Made by a program: the position numbers and the translations under genes
Assembly (NCBI GenBank): GCA_025917655.1
Contig: CP084615.1
Coordinates: forward strand, 2,790,001 to 2,854,000
Reading direction: 5' to 3'
DNA length: 64,000 nucleotides
Source of the DNA: Chlorella sorokiniana
Lineage: Eukaryota; Chlorophyta; Trebouxiophyceae; Chlorellales; Chlorellaceae
Part shown: piece after piece, positions 1 through 11,700 of the stretch
How the letters are laid out: each line of letters begins with the position of its first letter
Position numbering within the stretch: position 1 is the first letter of the stretch
The notes under the pieces: generated by a model
The model's input: the letters and a program-made list of their open reading frames with translations, nothing else
Database searches by the model: none
What the model was told of the DNA's origin: nothing

Positions 1-903
1 GGCTGCGCCACCGCAGCGGGGTGGGCGCCGCCACGGCCGCCTCCCGTCCACGCTTCTGCCCCTTGGTGGGCTGCAGCTCAAGCCGAACCAGGCCAGCGCC
101 GTTGGGCAGCACATCTGCATGGCATGTGGGGGTGGGGTGGGGTGGGGTGGGGTGGGGGTGTGAGTATGTGTGTGTGGGGAGGTGTCAAGTGAGCGTGCAC
201 GTCAGCTGCTGTTGCTGCACAGGCGCCGGTGTGAGGAGGATGAACGAGCCAAGTGTGGCCCTCTGGCAACAATGACCAACGCAGCAGCAAGAACCACGGC
301 GGGCATGCACCTATGATGCGGTCTTCGTCAAAGGCGGGAAGAAAGTTGGGGCGGCCGAGGTGAGGCCCGGCGACAGCGCCGCGTCCGCGGGCACCGCCAG
401 CTGGCGTGCCGCCACCTGGCCGTGCTCCGGGTGCTGCAGCTGGTGGCGGCGGGCGGCCTCGCCTGCACGGGTGGTGAGCGGGGGAGGGTGGGAGGCTGCG
501 GGCGGCGGCGGAAAGCGCTCGGGCATGAACGTCTAGTGCAAGAGAAGAAGAGCCCTCAGCGGCCTGTGGCACGCACACGTTGTGATTAGCATGCGCTGAA
601 GAGCTAGGACAGGCCGCAAGCAGGTGGTGTGGCTCAGGCGGCGGCGGGACCCCGGGACGGGTGCTGCAGCGCTGTCCGCGCACCTTTGACGGCTGCGATG
701 GTGGCTGATGGCGGCACGGCTACGAGGAGCTTTGTGGACAGGTTGGTTTCCACGTAGATTCGGACTGTGGAAGGTGCGGCAGCGGCAAGCCGCGAGGCTG
801 CCGCTGCGCCGTTGGCGCCCCCTTGCTTCTTGCTGGCAGGCTTGCCGCCGCTCTGGGTCGGCCTGCCGCCGCCCGAGGGGGCCTTGCGATCCTGCTGCTG
901 CAT
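1..903 (-). CDS. Unknown protein with beta-grasp-like N-terminal part, 3' end outside window
   Basis: The start is the ATG at 903. Exon 1 (903-684) gives a Gln/Lys/Ala-rich leader, then a segment beginning STVRIYVETNLSTKLLVAVP that resembles the first strands of a ubiquitin-like beta-grasp fold. It ends AAVK before a GTGCGC donor. The next exon (about 476-315) has near-saturated GC third positions and runs EAARHQLQHPEHGQ to FDEDRIID. An apparent one-base loss near 365 separates its two halves. A third exon (about 111-1) gives VLPNGAGLVRLELQPTKGQK and runs off the window. The fold assignment is only an inference from hydrophobic spacing, and I do not recognise the family. The second intron holds a G-rich tract. 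Confidence 0.5.
125..158 (+). repeat. G-rich (GGGGT)n tract in an intron
   Basis: Consecutive GGGGT units follow one another on the + strand, so the transcript of the minus-strand gene carries the C-rich complement. Four or more G-runs spaced by one base could form a G-quadruplex in DNA. It lies just inside the acceptor side of the second intron of the gene at 1-903, where it also serves as the pyrimidine tract. Confidence 0.6.
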
Positions 904-1701
904 TGCGTTGCTGACGTTGGTGACCTTGGCGTGGCTCCGGGCTGCGAGTGTGTGCGGTGCTATGCTTCACAGCTTTCAGCCAGCATGCATGCGCGCCGCT
1001 GGTGCCGCTCCGCCCTCCACACTGCTTCCTGCAACGCCTCGGAGCCTGATGAAATTATTGAATAATGGTTTGCATCATTCAATGAGACGGTTTCAGCTGC
1101 AGCGGTTGTACCTCCAGCACCTGTATTGCAAGTGGCGGCGCAGCAACAGAAGGGCTTGGCAGCCTTCTGATGGCAAGGTCAACGTTGATTTATCTTTCAG
1201 CGCGCTAGGTTGGCGCAGTTTGCAGGTGGCGGCCATGACCGCCGCCTGCCGTCGCAGCAGCCTCCGCTGGGCATTGCCGCTTATAAAGGCATGTGATCAC
1301 ACCATGCATGGACCTCTCATGTCACACGGATATGTTATAAGTGCAGTATGTTAAGAACCATGAAGAACCATAAGGGGGTTGCAGGGCGTATGGTGCAAGC
1401 CGCTATAGAGCAAGCGGCGGACAGGGCCTGGAACAGGGGGTGCATGAAAACGTCGGCACAAGCCGACGACATGATAGTAACCCACCCATGCGGGTACGCA
1501 GATGTTGCAGCTAACCAGGGAATCAGGAAATGCATCTCAAGGGCCAGCAGCCATGTGCTGGAGGGTTGCTGTTGCTCGGCGCGTTGGACCGGGCGGCGGC
1601 AGCAAGGTGATGGCAGCCGCCGCCACCTATCAGCGGTGGTCAAACTCGCCAGCCAGCGAGGTCATGATGCGGTGAGAACATAAGTAGGTGATCGGCTTGT
1701 A
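904..1701. other. Intergenic stretch upstream of the 903 start
   Basis: No open frame here combines splice signals with GC-rich third positions. Base composition is more mixed than in the coding blocks, with AT-rich patches around 1040-1080 and 1330-1380. It probably holds the promoter of the minus-strand gene starting at 903. Confidence 0.4.
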
Positions 1702-2134
1702 TTATGCAAGGGGGCAGGAACCAAGATGGGCTTGCAGGCGCCCGTGTTGCTGCCACAGAAAGCGCAGGGCAGCCAGCGGTACAGATGGGGCACCTGACAA
1801 GGGAGCCTCCTGCCACGGCGGGCCCGCCGCCGCCCCCCGCTTGCTGCCGCTCGCTCGCGGCGGCGCCACCCCTGCAGCCGCCGGGCGCCTGGGCGCACAT
1901 GATGCCGCTGCTGCTGCCGGGGTCGGAGCCAGCCAGCGCATGCGCCGGTCCACCGCCTCGACACCTTGCGTCAGCAGCTGCTGCTCCGCATCAACATCAA
2001 CCTGCCGGTGCGGCCCCGGGCCGTCAGACCCAGCCTACAGGAAGCAGGACCGTCCGCCGCACAGGCCCCGCCAGTGTCAACCTGTCTCAGCCCGCTACTT
2101 CATAAGCGCTCTGACTGATTACATGAGTGCCCAT
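1702..2134 (-). CDS. Possible small two-exon gene of unknown function
   Basis: Read on the minus strand, a short first exon (ATG at 2134, MGTHVISQSAYE) could join over a GTAGCG...CTGTAG intron to an exon beginning AGSDGPGPHRQVDVDAEQQ and ending at a stop at 1702. The second exon has plausible coding composition (EQQLLTQGVEAVDRRMRWL) and then turns Ala/Pro-rich. The proposed first exon overlaps the TTACA (TGTAA on the minus strand) that probably ends the carbonic anhydrase-like transcript. The start is therefore doubtful. The exon could instead belong to a transcript leading into the gene at 903. No family is recognised. Confidence 0.2.
2119..2123 (-). terminator. TGTAA poly(A) signal, carbonic anhydrase-like gene
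   Basis: TTACA on the + strand reads TGTAA on the minus strand, about 165 bases past the stop at 2286. TGTAA is the usual chlorophyte polyadenylation signal. Confidence 0.45.
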
Positions 2135-2285
2135 AGCTGTTGAAGACAACAGCAGGACACTGAAAAGCTTCTCCTAGCTTATGCTGCCGCCAGCCTCGCC
2201 ACTCCCAGCGGCGAAGCGTCTCCGGCGGGTAGGCGCGGGGGCCCAGCGCCAGCGCCAGCGCCGCTGCGGCCACCTAGCGGCTGCC

Positions 2286-4190
2286 TCAGGTGCTGTCGGC
2301 GACCTTGAGGATCTCGCGGGTGGTGTAGTCACGCGCCACGCCCTGCTGCTCGTCGTAGTCGGGAGCGCGCTGCAGGCGGTCGGCACGCCGCGCCTTGTCC
2401 AGCTCCACCTGAAGGCACAGGGGCGGCGGGGCGGGGTTGAGGGCTAGCGCAAGTGTAAAGAGGCAGCCTGCAGGGACGCAAGGGGCTGCAACAGCCCCCA
2501 GCACTGTGCACGGGTCTGGCCTCGACTGCAGGTGCACGCTTCAGGGCCAGCAAGCTATGCACAGGGCAGCCACAGCGCCTCTTGGCTGCATGCAGCGGGG
2601 CCGCAGCTACGGGCCAACCAGTGGCAGCAGGGGCTTGGCGGTGGTGTCGCCAGCCGTGGAACGCACCTCCTCAAAGCTCTTGGCATTCTCTGCTGCGTGC
2701 AGCATGGCAAGCTGCGTGTAGGAGTCGGCAGCGGCGCTCACAAACTCAACCTCGTCTGCGGGGGCAAGAAGGATGGGGCAGGGGCGGGGCGGTGATGCGT
2801 CGATGGCACCAGCGCCCGTACACCGGGCAGGGCGAGCTGCTGCGCTGCTGCACGCGGAACCGAGAAACCCAGCTGGGTGGAGGCATCCCTGCACTCTTGA
2901 TGCAACAGCACAGAAAACTCCTCACCATCCATCAGGTTGCGCAGGAACTTGGCCGGGCTGCCGGCCCAGACCTGGCCGCTGGGCACAACAGTACCTGGCG
3001 GTACAAGCGCTCCCGCTGCCACAACAGACTTGCTCTCCACCTGCCACACAAGGGGCAGAGGCGGAGGTGGAGGGGCGCATTGGGAACAATGTTCAACAGC
3101 ATTGCTTGCTAAAAGAGCCAGCAGGCCAGCCACCCAGCGGCCTTTTGCTACCTTCCGCCGCACAGCTGCGACTCCCAAAACCGCCCCATGCTGCGAGGGT
3201 TGACGACGTGTACACACCCCAGCGCTTGCATTGGAATTGCAGAGGCCAGGTGCCCACCTTAGCGCCATCCATGATTGTTGCCCCCATGCCCACCACAACG
3301 CAGTCCTCAATCGTGGCAGCGTGGATGGTGGCCCCCGGGCCAATGGTCACGTTGCTGCCGATGGTGGTGGGCAGGGCCTACGGCAGCGATGATGGCAGCA
3401 AAGAAGCGGCCACAATGACGGTGTGCCTGCTGCAGCTGGCTGGCCTGCTACTGCATTCTGCTGCCAGCTGCGGAAGAGGCGCAACGGGCGCCGCGACTCC
3501 CAACAGCAGATGCAGCAGCACACCAGCTGGGAAGCAGAATGCTAGAACAAGATACAAGCTAACAACACAGCAACAACCGTACCTTGCCCGACATGTTGTG
3601 CTTGGCCACATGCACCAGCACGTTGTCCTGGACGCTGGTGCGGTCGCCGATTGTCACGCTGTTCACGTCGCCTGCCCGGCAGGGGAACCAGAAGGGAACA
3701 CACAATGTCGTTGCGCGGCTCGCAACGAGCAGCACCAGCGCGCTGCGGTGCTTGCGGGCGGTGGCTGCTGGAGGGCGCGGGTGATGGGCGGTGATTGATG
3801 CAGGCAGCGCTCACCGCGGATGATGGCGCCATACCAGACTGAGGCGCCGCTGCCCAGCTTGACGTCTCCCACCACCGAGGCGTTTGGCGCCACAAAGACG
3901 TCTGCTGCAAGCTGCGGCCGCTTGCCGGCAAACGCCTGCACCGCCTGCGCCTTGTTCACTGCGCGCGGGGTGGGGTTGGGGGTGCAGTGAAGAGGCGCGG
4001 GCGGCGACAGGGCAACGCTGCACCAGCGGCGCGCTGGCGGGCCCCACTTGCACAAAATGGTTTGGACTTGCTCACGTGTCTCCTTGTACGCGCCGCTGCC
4101 CTGCACTGCGCTTCCTAGGCCATCCAGCGCCCTGCCCAGCCCCCGCAGGGACGCTGCCAGCAGCCCGCGTGATGCTAGACATGGCTGCAC
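2286..4190 (-). CDS. Gamma-type carbonic anhydrase-like subunit of mitochondrial complex I
   Basis: Eight exons give a protein of about 280 residues, the usual family length. The start MQPCLASRGLLAASLRGLGR looks like a mitochondrial presequence. The body is a left-handed beta-helix of hexapeptide repeats: DVFVAPNASVVGDVKLGSG, VTIGDRTSVQDNVLVHVAK, TTIGSNVTIGPGATIHAA and VVAAGALVPPGTVVPSG. A helical tail ends REILKVADST. In plants and algae these trimers form the carbonic anhydrase domain on the matrix side of NADH dehydrogenase. Of the three zinc histidines expected from the family, VHVAK and ATIH are present, but the first His of the usual I-G-H-x4-H is Pro (IGPGATIH). This subunit may therefore be structural and not catalytic, as in gamma-CA-like (CAL) proteins. 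Splice borders are clean, for example GAGACAC|GTGAGC after exon 1. It is divergently paired with the AP-2 mu gene. Confidence 0.93.
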
Positions 4191-4871
4191 CAGCTGCTAG
4201 CAGCACAGCCCCGCGGGGCGCTCGCAGCTGTCTTGCAGGGAAAGGGGTCGAGCGGGGCGAGGAGGGTGGCGTGCTATCGGGGGTGCAGCAATGCAACTTA
4301 GCTGCTGGCACTGAAAGAGGCGCTCCGGTGCTAGGGGTTGGCCCGATGGCTGCACATCAACAAGGGCTTGCACCGTGGCCACGTCACAGCGGCAGTCAAC
4401 ATGCGGGATTCTTCGCCTTGCATGCATGCCTTGTAGCAGGCATCCTTGTTGGACCGATCGCAACGGGTCAGAGGGGTCCCAGCCCTCGATCCCACCACCC
4501 ACGATCGCTGCGCAAGTCCTTCGAGCCCTGGGGTCCCATTCTGGCGTTCCAGCTGACCGCTTACATCTTGAGGGCCATTCTCGCCGCGGGAAAGACCAGC
4601 AGGCAACAGCAAGGTCTTGCACCCCGCGCCTAGGGGCACGCGTGGGGCACAGCCGGTTGGACACCCTGCAGCAACCAGCTGATCGGCAGTAGCTGGTGGG
4701 TGGGCAGCCGCGCCGCCCGCCGGGCCGCCTGCGCTGCCACCACCCAGCTCCGCCTCACGGTGCCAGCCGCTCGTTCCCCACCTTGCGGCTATAAGGTGTT
4801 ATAAAGCCTGCCCTGCGCACCCCACCTTGCTGCTGTTTGCCCTGCAGCCTGCAGCGCAGCGTAGCGGCGCG
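4191..4871. promoter_or_regulatory. Shared divergent promoter region, carbonic anhydrase-like / AP-2 mu
   Basis: About 680 bases separate the two divergent start codons. No coding exon was supported here. The AP-2 mu side carries a TATA-like box close to the start. Confidence 0.45.
4800..4805 (+). promoter_or_regulatory. TATA-like box of the AP-2 mu gene
   Basis: TATAAA lies about 67-72 bases upstream of the ATG at 4872, in otherwise GC-rich DNA. A second ATAAGG-type stretch precedes it by about ten bases. Confidence 0.45.
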
Positions 4872-7800
4872 ATGAGCGGGCCGCTCGCGGTGTGCAACGA
4901 GTCGCTGGGTGCGCTGTACTTCATCAACGGCCGTGGCGACGTTCTCATTCAGCGCCTCTACCGCGATGACATAGAGTGAGCTGCGGCCTGGCCCCTCAGC
5001 CTGCAGCGGCTGCAGATGCACCGCGATCGCCATCGAGCGCGTGGCTGCGGCCTGCAAGCCGTTTTCCTGCCGCCCGGCCGCCTCCTCACCCCCATCCCAC
5101 GTTTGCCGCTTCCCCTGGCACTGCCTTGGCTCCCCCTTCCAGGCGCAACCTGGCCTCCGCCTTCCGAACCGAGGTGATCAACAGCAAGGAGACGGATGCC
5201 GCCAGCCTGGCGCCGGTGCGCCAGTTTGGCGACGCGTCGTACGTCTACCTGCGCCACGGCGGCGTCTACCTGCTGGCCATCACCAAGCGCAACAGCAACG
5301 CCAGCATGATCATGCAGTTCCTCAGCAGGGTGGGCCGCCTCTTCCGCCGCCAGCGCAGGCGTCAATCCCGCGTGCTTCCGCGCTCGCTTGCCTCCTCCTC
5401 TGCTCCTCAGCCCTGCTTCTGCCATTGCCCGCCAGGAGCTCCTCCGCACGCCCTGAGCCCGTACCACTCTCCACTCACCCAGGCTTCGGGTTTCATCCCT
5501 CCCCCTGTACCGCCGTGTACCGCAGCTGGTGGACCTGGTGCGCGCGTACTGCCACGGCGAGTTCAGTGAGGAGGTGGTGAAGGGCAACTTTGTGCTGATC
5601 TACGAGCTGCTGGACGAGGTGCTGGACCACGGGTACCCGCAGGTGGGGGGTGGGATGGGTGTGTGTGTGTAGGTGGTCAAGTGGGGGATGGGTGGGTGGT
5701 CGAGTGGGGTTGGGATGGGATGGGTGGGCTTTGGATGGTCGAGTGGGGGGTGGCGCAGGTGTGGTGCGGGGGGCAAACAGGTGTCCCTGGCGGGTGTTGG
5801 GCGAGCGGGGATTGGTCACAAGTGAGTGTATGGGGTGGGTGAGCCAGGGCCAGCAACTGCCCGCTCAGAGGGCCCCTCCCTTGCTGCCTGCCGCCCTGCC
5901 CCCACCTGCAGGTGACCGACCCCTCGGTGCTGAAGTCCCTCATCTTCCAGAAGGGGTGGGTCACACCCGCGGCCAAGAAAAACGGGAGGCGGAGGCGGCC
6001 AACGCGACGCTGCAGGCGCGCTGGGGCTGGAGGGGCGCGGCGCTGCCGTTGCCGCCCCAGCACAGCAGCTCAGCAGATTGCGGCGGGGCTTGGTGGCTGT
6101 CGCGGGGCAGCTGCGGGGCAGGCCAGGGACCATTCTGTGCGGCGAGGCGGGCGGCATGCCGCTCCCGTGCGGGCCAGCAGCCCATCGTTGTCTCCCGCCA
6201 TACTCATGCATGCAGGTGACAGGCGCGGTGGGCTGGCGGCGCGAGGGCATCCGCTACAAGAAGAACGAGGTGTTTTTGGACGTCATCGAGAACGTCAACA
6301 TGCTGATGAGCGCGCAGGTACGACGGGCCTGAAGAAGGTGGATGTGCTGGCTTTCTTGCTCATTCTCACCTGCTGCTTGATCCCGCTGGGTGCTGGTCCC
6401 TGCCGCTCGCTGCTTACGGCTTACACGTATTGAGGGACGTTGCCGCCAGCTGCCGCCATTACCCCGCACATCCGTGCCGTGCTCACACCGTGTTGTGCGC
6501 TGCCGCGGCTTTCGCTGTGCAGGGCAGCGTTCTGCGGTGCGAGGTGCAGGGGCGGCTGGTGATGAAGGCCTTCCTCAGCGGCATGCCCGACATCAAGCTG
6601 GGCCTGAACGACAAGCTGGAGGTGGGGGGGGGGTGTCCTGCCCCAGGCAGGACGCAGGGCTGGCTCCTGCTGGTGGCGCTGCTGCATGGGGCCTCACCGC
6701 TGCTGCAGGCTTGAACTCCGGCAGGGCACTCTCACTCTTCCCTTGGTCTGCGCTTGCAAGGACCTTTCTCTCAAGGAACATGCCTCATGAACCCCGTCCC
6801 CTCGGTTCGCGCTGCCACAGGATGTGACCTTCCACCCGTGCGTCAACCTGGGCCGCTTCAACGCGGAGAAGGTGGTGTCGTTTGTGCCCCCGACGGCGAG
6901 TTTGAGCTGATGAAGTACCGCTGCACAGGTGGGGTGGGTGGTGGCTGGGCGGGCAGCAGGTGGCTGGCTGGCTGGCATGCTGTGCTCACTGTGCGGCGCA
7001 GCCCTGGTTGCGCAGTTCAAGAGGGGCCGTGCACTGGGCTGGGCTGGCTGCTCAGCCGGGCTGGGGGTTGCACCCGAGAATCCCGCCTGGCCCTTGGTCC
7101 TGCTCTGGCTGCAGCCCAGTCCCTTCGCAGACCCCCTGCCCGCTTCCTGCCGCACTGCCGCCCGAGTAAAACCTGCTGCCGTGCCTGCTACTTATACCTG
7201 TTCCTCCCCATGTTCATCTGTGTCTGCAGAGGGCATCACGCTGCCTTTCAAGGCGGTCGCGCTGATGAACGAGCATGGCCGCACGCGGCTGGACGTCACC
7301 GTCAAGGCAAGCCTCTTGTTGGGAGAGGGGGAGGGGGGATTCTTTAGGTTGTATATTTTAGCCCGTTCCTGTGATCAGCAGAAGGGGCTGCAGCAGGAAC
7401 GTGGCAGTCTGCCTATGCAGCCGTAGGTCCCCCCCAAAACTCACCGCCCACCCACACCCCTGTTTACAAGCCACCCCTTCCCTCACCCACACGCAGGTGA
7501 AGTCCACCTTCCCGCAGAAGCTGTTTGCCACCAACATGGTGGTGCTGGTGCCGGTGCCAGACCAGACGGCGCGCGCCTCCTTCAACATAACCGCGGGTGG
7601 GGCGGGGCGGCCTGGCACAGCCTGTGGATGGCAGGGGCGGGGCCTGTTTGCTGGGACAGCACCGGCGCACCCAGCGTATTTGGGGCGGGGAGTGGCATGG
7701 CACCAGGCGCCGCATGCTGCCTGCCAGCCAGTTGGGCTGTATCCTCCCGGTGGCTCGGTTGCAGCCCCCCAGCCTATCCCCCATTGGTTTCCAGGCGGCC

Positions 7801-8584
7801 CACATACTCCTCTGCCTGCTGCTCAGCCCCAAAGTTTGCAGCCCCATGCTTATCAACCGGCCTATCAGAAACCTCCCTCCCTCCCGCTGCCTCCAGGCAA
7901 GGCCAAGTACGACCCCAAGCGGCACGCGCTGGTGTGGAAGCTGAAGAAGTTCCCGGGCGAGAGCGAGGCCACGCTGACGGCCAGCGTGGAGCTGATTGCC
8001 ACCACGCGAGACCGCAAGCCCTGGAGCCGCCCGCCGCTGAGCATGTCTTTCCAGGTGGGAGTTTTGATGTGGGAGTTTGGTGTGTGTGGAGGGTCGGTGC
8101 AGGCTGGTTGCAGCAGGCGCAAATATCGTAGCGTGTGCCACCCTGGCAGCTGTTCTTTCCAGGCGGCATGCAGCGAGCGGGACGAGCTTTGGTCTTGCGC
8201 GCCGGGCGACGTTGCCTGTGGCATGCTCACCGAAGGTGCTGCCTGTCTTCCCGCCGCTGCCCCCTGTTCGCAGGTCCCCATGCACAGCGCGAGCGGCGTG
8301 CGTGTGCAGTACCTCAAGGTCTGGGAGAAGAGCAGCTACAAGGTGGGTGCCCCAGACAGCTGCTGGAAAGCTACACATCCAGCTGCGAGGAAGCGGGCAC
8401 TGGGTCAGCAAGGGAGCAGCACAGCCCAAGGAGCGGCAAGGGGCCGCATCGGCAGATGTGGGCCGCTCAGTGCCTGCTCGCCTCCTTGACCCTGCCTCCC
8501 GCCCCCGACTGCTCTGCGCAGGTGGACAAATGGGTGCGCCGCTTGCTACGCGCCAACCCCGGGGACTATGAAGTGCGGCTGTGA
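4872..8584 (+). CDS. AP2M: AP-2 complex subunit mu (clathrin adaptor medium chain)
   Basis: Twelve or so exons give a protein of about 430 residues, as in the family. The N-terminal longin-like domain is clear ([25 protein letters not shown]). The mu-homology domain follows ([75 protein letters not shown]) and the C-terminus is [28 protein letters not shown] and the [16 protein letters not shown] block favour AP-2 over AP-1. The protein sorts YxxPhi cargo into clathrin-coated vesicles at the plasma membrane. The QVTG around the Thr that AAK1 phosphorylates in animals is kept. Two one-base losses break the frame: in the A-run at 5978-5982 (before [11 protein letters not shown]) and in the C-run at 6887-6891 (before DGEFELM). 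Both look like homopolymer errors. TGTAA follows 45 bases after the stop. Confidence 0.95.
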
Positions 8585-8628
8585 GGGGGCTGCACTCTTT
8601 ACGCTCGTTTCCTTGTCCATGCACAAAT

Positions 8629-8633
8629 GTAAA
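8629..8633 (+). terminator. TGTAA poly(A) signal, AP-2 mu gene
   Basis: TGTAA begins 45 bases after the AP-2 mu stop codon, in a locally AT-richer patch. Confidence 0.65.
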
Positions 8634-8755
8634 GCAAGGGCACACCAATTTAGTGGCTGAGCAGAATGGCATCAATGGTGACCAGCCGGTGTCGGGGGAG
8701 GCCAGATGGTGACAGCTATGCCTATTTTTGGCTGCTGCTCGGGCTGGCCTGCTGC

Positions 8756-11700
8756 TCACGCGGCACTGCCGCTGCCAGCCTTCTGTGCCTTTGCTGCCGC
8801 CTTGCGCGCCTGCACCGAGCGCCCCCAGTGCTCGGCTGGCTGGTTGCTCAGGTGCGAAACCTTCAACAGCAGCTTCTCCATCGCTCGCTGGTCTGTGTGG
8901 ATTCTTTCCCAGAGGAGCTCGGACACCTCTGAAGAATCTTCAGGGTCGGCGGTCACCACTGCTTCCAGGCTGACCGCTTCCCCCAGATCCGCGCCCTCCG
9001 AACCAGCGGGCTCCTCCAGCTGCAGGAGGGAGGGCAGTGGGAGACGTCGCAGAACGGCAGCAAGGAGTGAAGCCACACGCTCTGGCGCTTGAGTTGTTTA
9101 AAGCGGAAACAGTGGTTCACCTGCATAGCAGTCAGTCCCTGCTCCAGCTCCTCCCCATCCAGGGCTTTGCCTCCTGCCGCCAGGCGCCTACGTGCCAGGT
9201 GCTCCTCGCCACGCTGCAGCAGCAGGAATAGCAAAGAAAAAGGACCTTCAGCCACACCCAGCAAAGGGAGCCGAATTTGGATGAGCAGGTGCTTGCTGGG
9301 CAGTTGGGCATAGCACGAGGGCTGCGAAATCGGCGCCACAATTTGATTAGCCTCACCCGCGCCACAGCGCTCTGGTGTGCAGCACTCCAGGGCTTGCCCT
9401 GCTCGCGCAGAATGCGCGCCTCCTTGAAAAGCTGCGTGAAACGGTCGCTGAGGGTGCAGGTTGCATCGCGGGCGGCTGCAGAGGCATGATCCAGTTGGTT
9501 GATCGAGGCAGCAGGCAGCACGTGTCCGAGCCGCGCCACGCGCTCGTACAGCCGGAAAATTGGGAGTAAGTCGTCTGCATAGGTGAGTGGCAGGTTGGGG
9601 GCGTGGGATTCAGTGGGGAAAACGCAGCAGCAGGCTCGAGAGGTGGCGGCTCAGCTAGCGGAGACCTGTTCCTGCGCAGTGTTCCTCCCTGTGTACAGAC
9701 GAGGCTGTCAGCAGTGGCAGGCACCTGCCAGCACGCCCATTAGGCGGGTGTGGGCGGAGCTGAAGCCTGGCAGGGCAGCAGCCAGGGCACCCATGCGGGC
9801 AATGCCGCTGCCCATTTCCAGGAACCAACGCAGGCCCCGCAGCGCTGTGGGCGAGAAGACTCCTCCAGCAAGGCCATGCAGGGACTTGAGGTACTGCACA
9901 AGGAGCGGAATCAAGAGGGGAGCAAGAGGGTTAGCTGCGCAAACTACAAGAAATAGCGGGTTTTGGCAAGCCAGTCCCACCCCCTGATGCAGGCAGCACA
10001 TGTGCTGAGCCGTTAATCATGAAGCCTACCCCGGCCCAGTGGTCTGTGGCAGAGCTGCCAAGGTGCAGCCCCAAGATGGCCATGAGGTCTGCAGCCGCAA
10101 AGTACTCTGGTAGCAGCGCATCCACCAGGGACCGCAGCTGGCTGGGGGAGGCTGCAGGGGTGCATGTTCACACGTGCGAGCATCAACCACGCTTGGAGGA
10201 CTGGGAGCATCAGTGACCTCATCGGAAAAGCCCGCCCTTGAGGCTCGGCACATGCAATGGCTGACCCGTTGGCAGCCCCGGGCCCCGCCTGCTGGTGCGA
10301 CATACCTGCTGCCGCAGTCGAGAGCAGGGCTGCGTGGTCGGTCGTCGCCACACCTCCCAGCAGCTCCAGCGCGGCGACCTGATCACGGGTCAGCTTGTCC
10401 TGCAGGGAAATGGGCATGCACCGCAATCAGTGCGATACAGTATGCTTCAGGTAACCACAGCATGTTCAACTTCATCGCAACCGGGAAGAAGTTTGTCCCA
10501 ATGCTTTAACCTGAGAATACAGAAATAACTGCCATAGGGCCCACCTGCGGCGCGTCACGCCACTGCTCGAGGGTGGACGCGACCTGCTTGCCAGCCGCCC
10601 GCTGCAGACCGATTCTGAATAGGGCGTTGTCACCGCTTCCAGGCAGCATCCTGGACAACCCGCTGTCAAACTCCATGTCGTTAATGTCTGGAGTAGCAAG
10701 TGGGGTTGGGAAGGCGTAATGCAATTAACTTGAAAATTTATCAGCCACATATCGACAGCCTGTTGGGTTGCTGAGCAAGCCAATCTGCCAATTCATGTGA
10801 GCGGCAGCATGCACGCAAACACAGCAAGCATTATAGAAGCTGCATATTAAACACAGGATGGATTGCATGCAGTTAGCGCTGCGACACTCACCATACCCCG
10901 TGCCACCCAGCAGCAGGAAGTCATTGCGACTGCGGGCGCCAAGCATGCAGATGTGGCGCTGCGCTGCCAGCAGCAGCCAGAGGCACGGCAGCAGCCCGCT
11001 GATCTGCAAGCATTGAAAGTGGGGTTGGTATGCAAGACAAGGACTGGTTGCAATGCGATGTGGCAGGAGCATTGGCAGGCTGGACGCCAGCCCTGAGGAA
11101 GGGCTCATGAAAATAGGGTCAGCTGGACCGCAGTGTAAAGACAGCCATTGCTCCTCCTGCGGCTCTCATCTGGGGCTCAAGCAGGCAGAGGAAGCAGCTC
11201 ATTGGACAGCCAATGCAAGGCTGACTTAACTATCAATCTTTTGCAGCAAGAAGCCTGGCAACTTGCAGCGCTGGAAGGGCGCATTCACACGCTATGCAGC
11301 TGCCATACGGTAAAACTTACAGATTCCTGGATCGACACCTTTGCCTTGTCCAGAATGATGAGCTGCATTGTCAGCAGCGCCTCTCTGTTCCAGTGCTTTC
11401 TGCTTACTGCTGATTTGAACTCCTGCAAACTCGCAAACTTGCAAGCTTCCAGGAGTTCAAATCAGCAGTAAGTGGAAAGCACTGGAACAGAGAGGCGCTG
11501 CTGACAATGCAGCTAATCATTCTGGACAAGGCAAAGGTGTCGATCCAGGAATCTGTAAGTTTTCCCGCATGGCAACTGCATAGCTCCTGAGTTCAAGCCG
11601 GCAATGAGGGCAAAATACAGGAACAAAGAGGAGTTCAAGTCGGCAGTGAGTGCTGTACCCACCCCCTTAAGGCGGTGGTGGATGTTTAAACGCTGCTGAA

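Noticed and set aside
767-1354. A 195-codon + strand frame
   Set aside because: Its first part is antisense to exon 1 of the gene at 903 and the rest lacks coding composition.
2773-3798. A 341-codon + strand frame
   Set aside because: It is the antisense shadow of the carbonic anhydrase-like exons, whose beta-helix repeats and splice sites are clear on the minus strand.
5978-6891. Programmed ribosomal frameshifting to explain the AP-2 mu frame slips
   Set aside because: The same kind of slip occurs in many unrelated genes at simple runs without slippery heptamers or downstream structures; sequencing error is far simpler.
7464-8759. A 431-codon minus-strand frame
   Set aside because: It lies opposite AP-2 mu exons and introns and has no conserved sequence or plausible start.
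11291-11584. Inverted repeat as a MITE or other transposon end
   Set aside because: The arms contain an exon and splice donor of P1 with no target-site duplication seen, so a local inverted duplication fits better.
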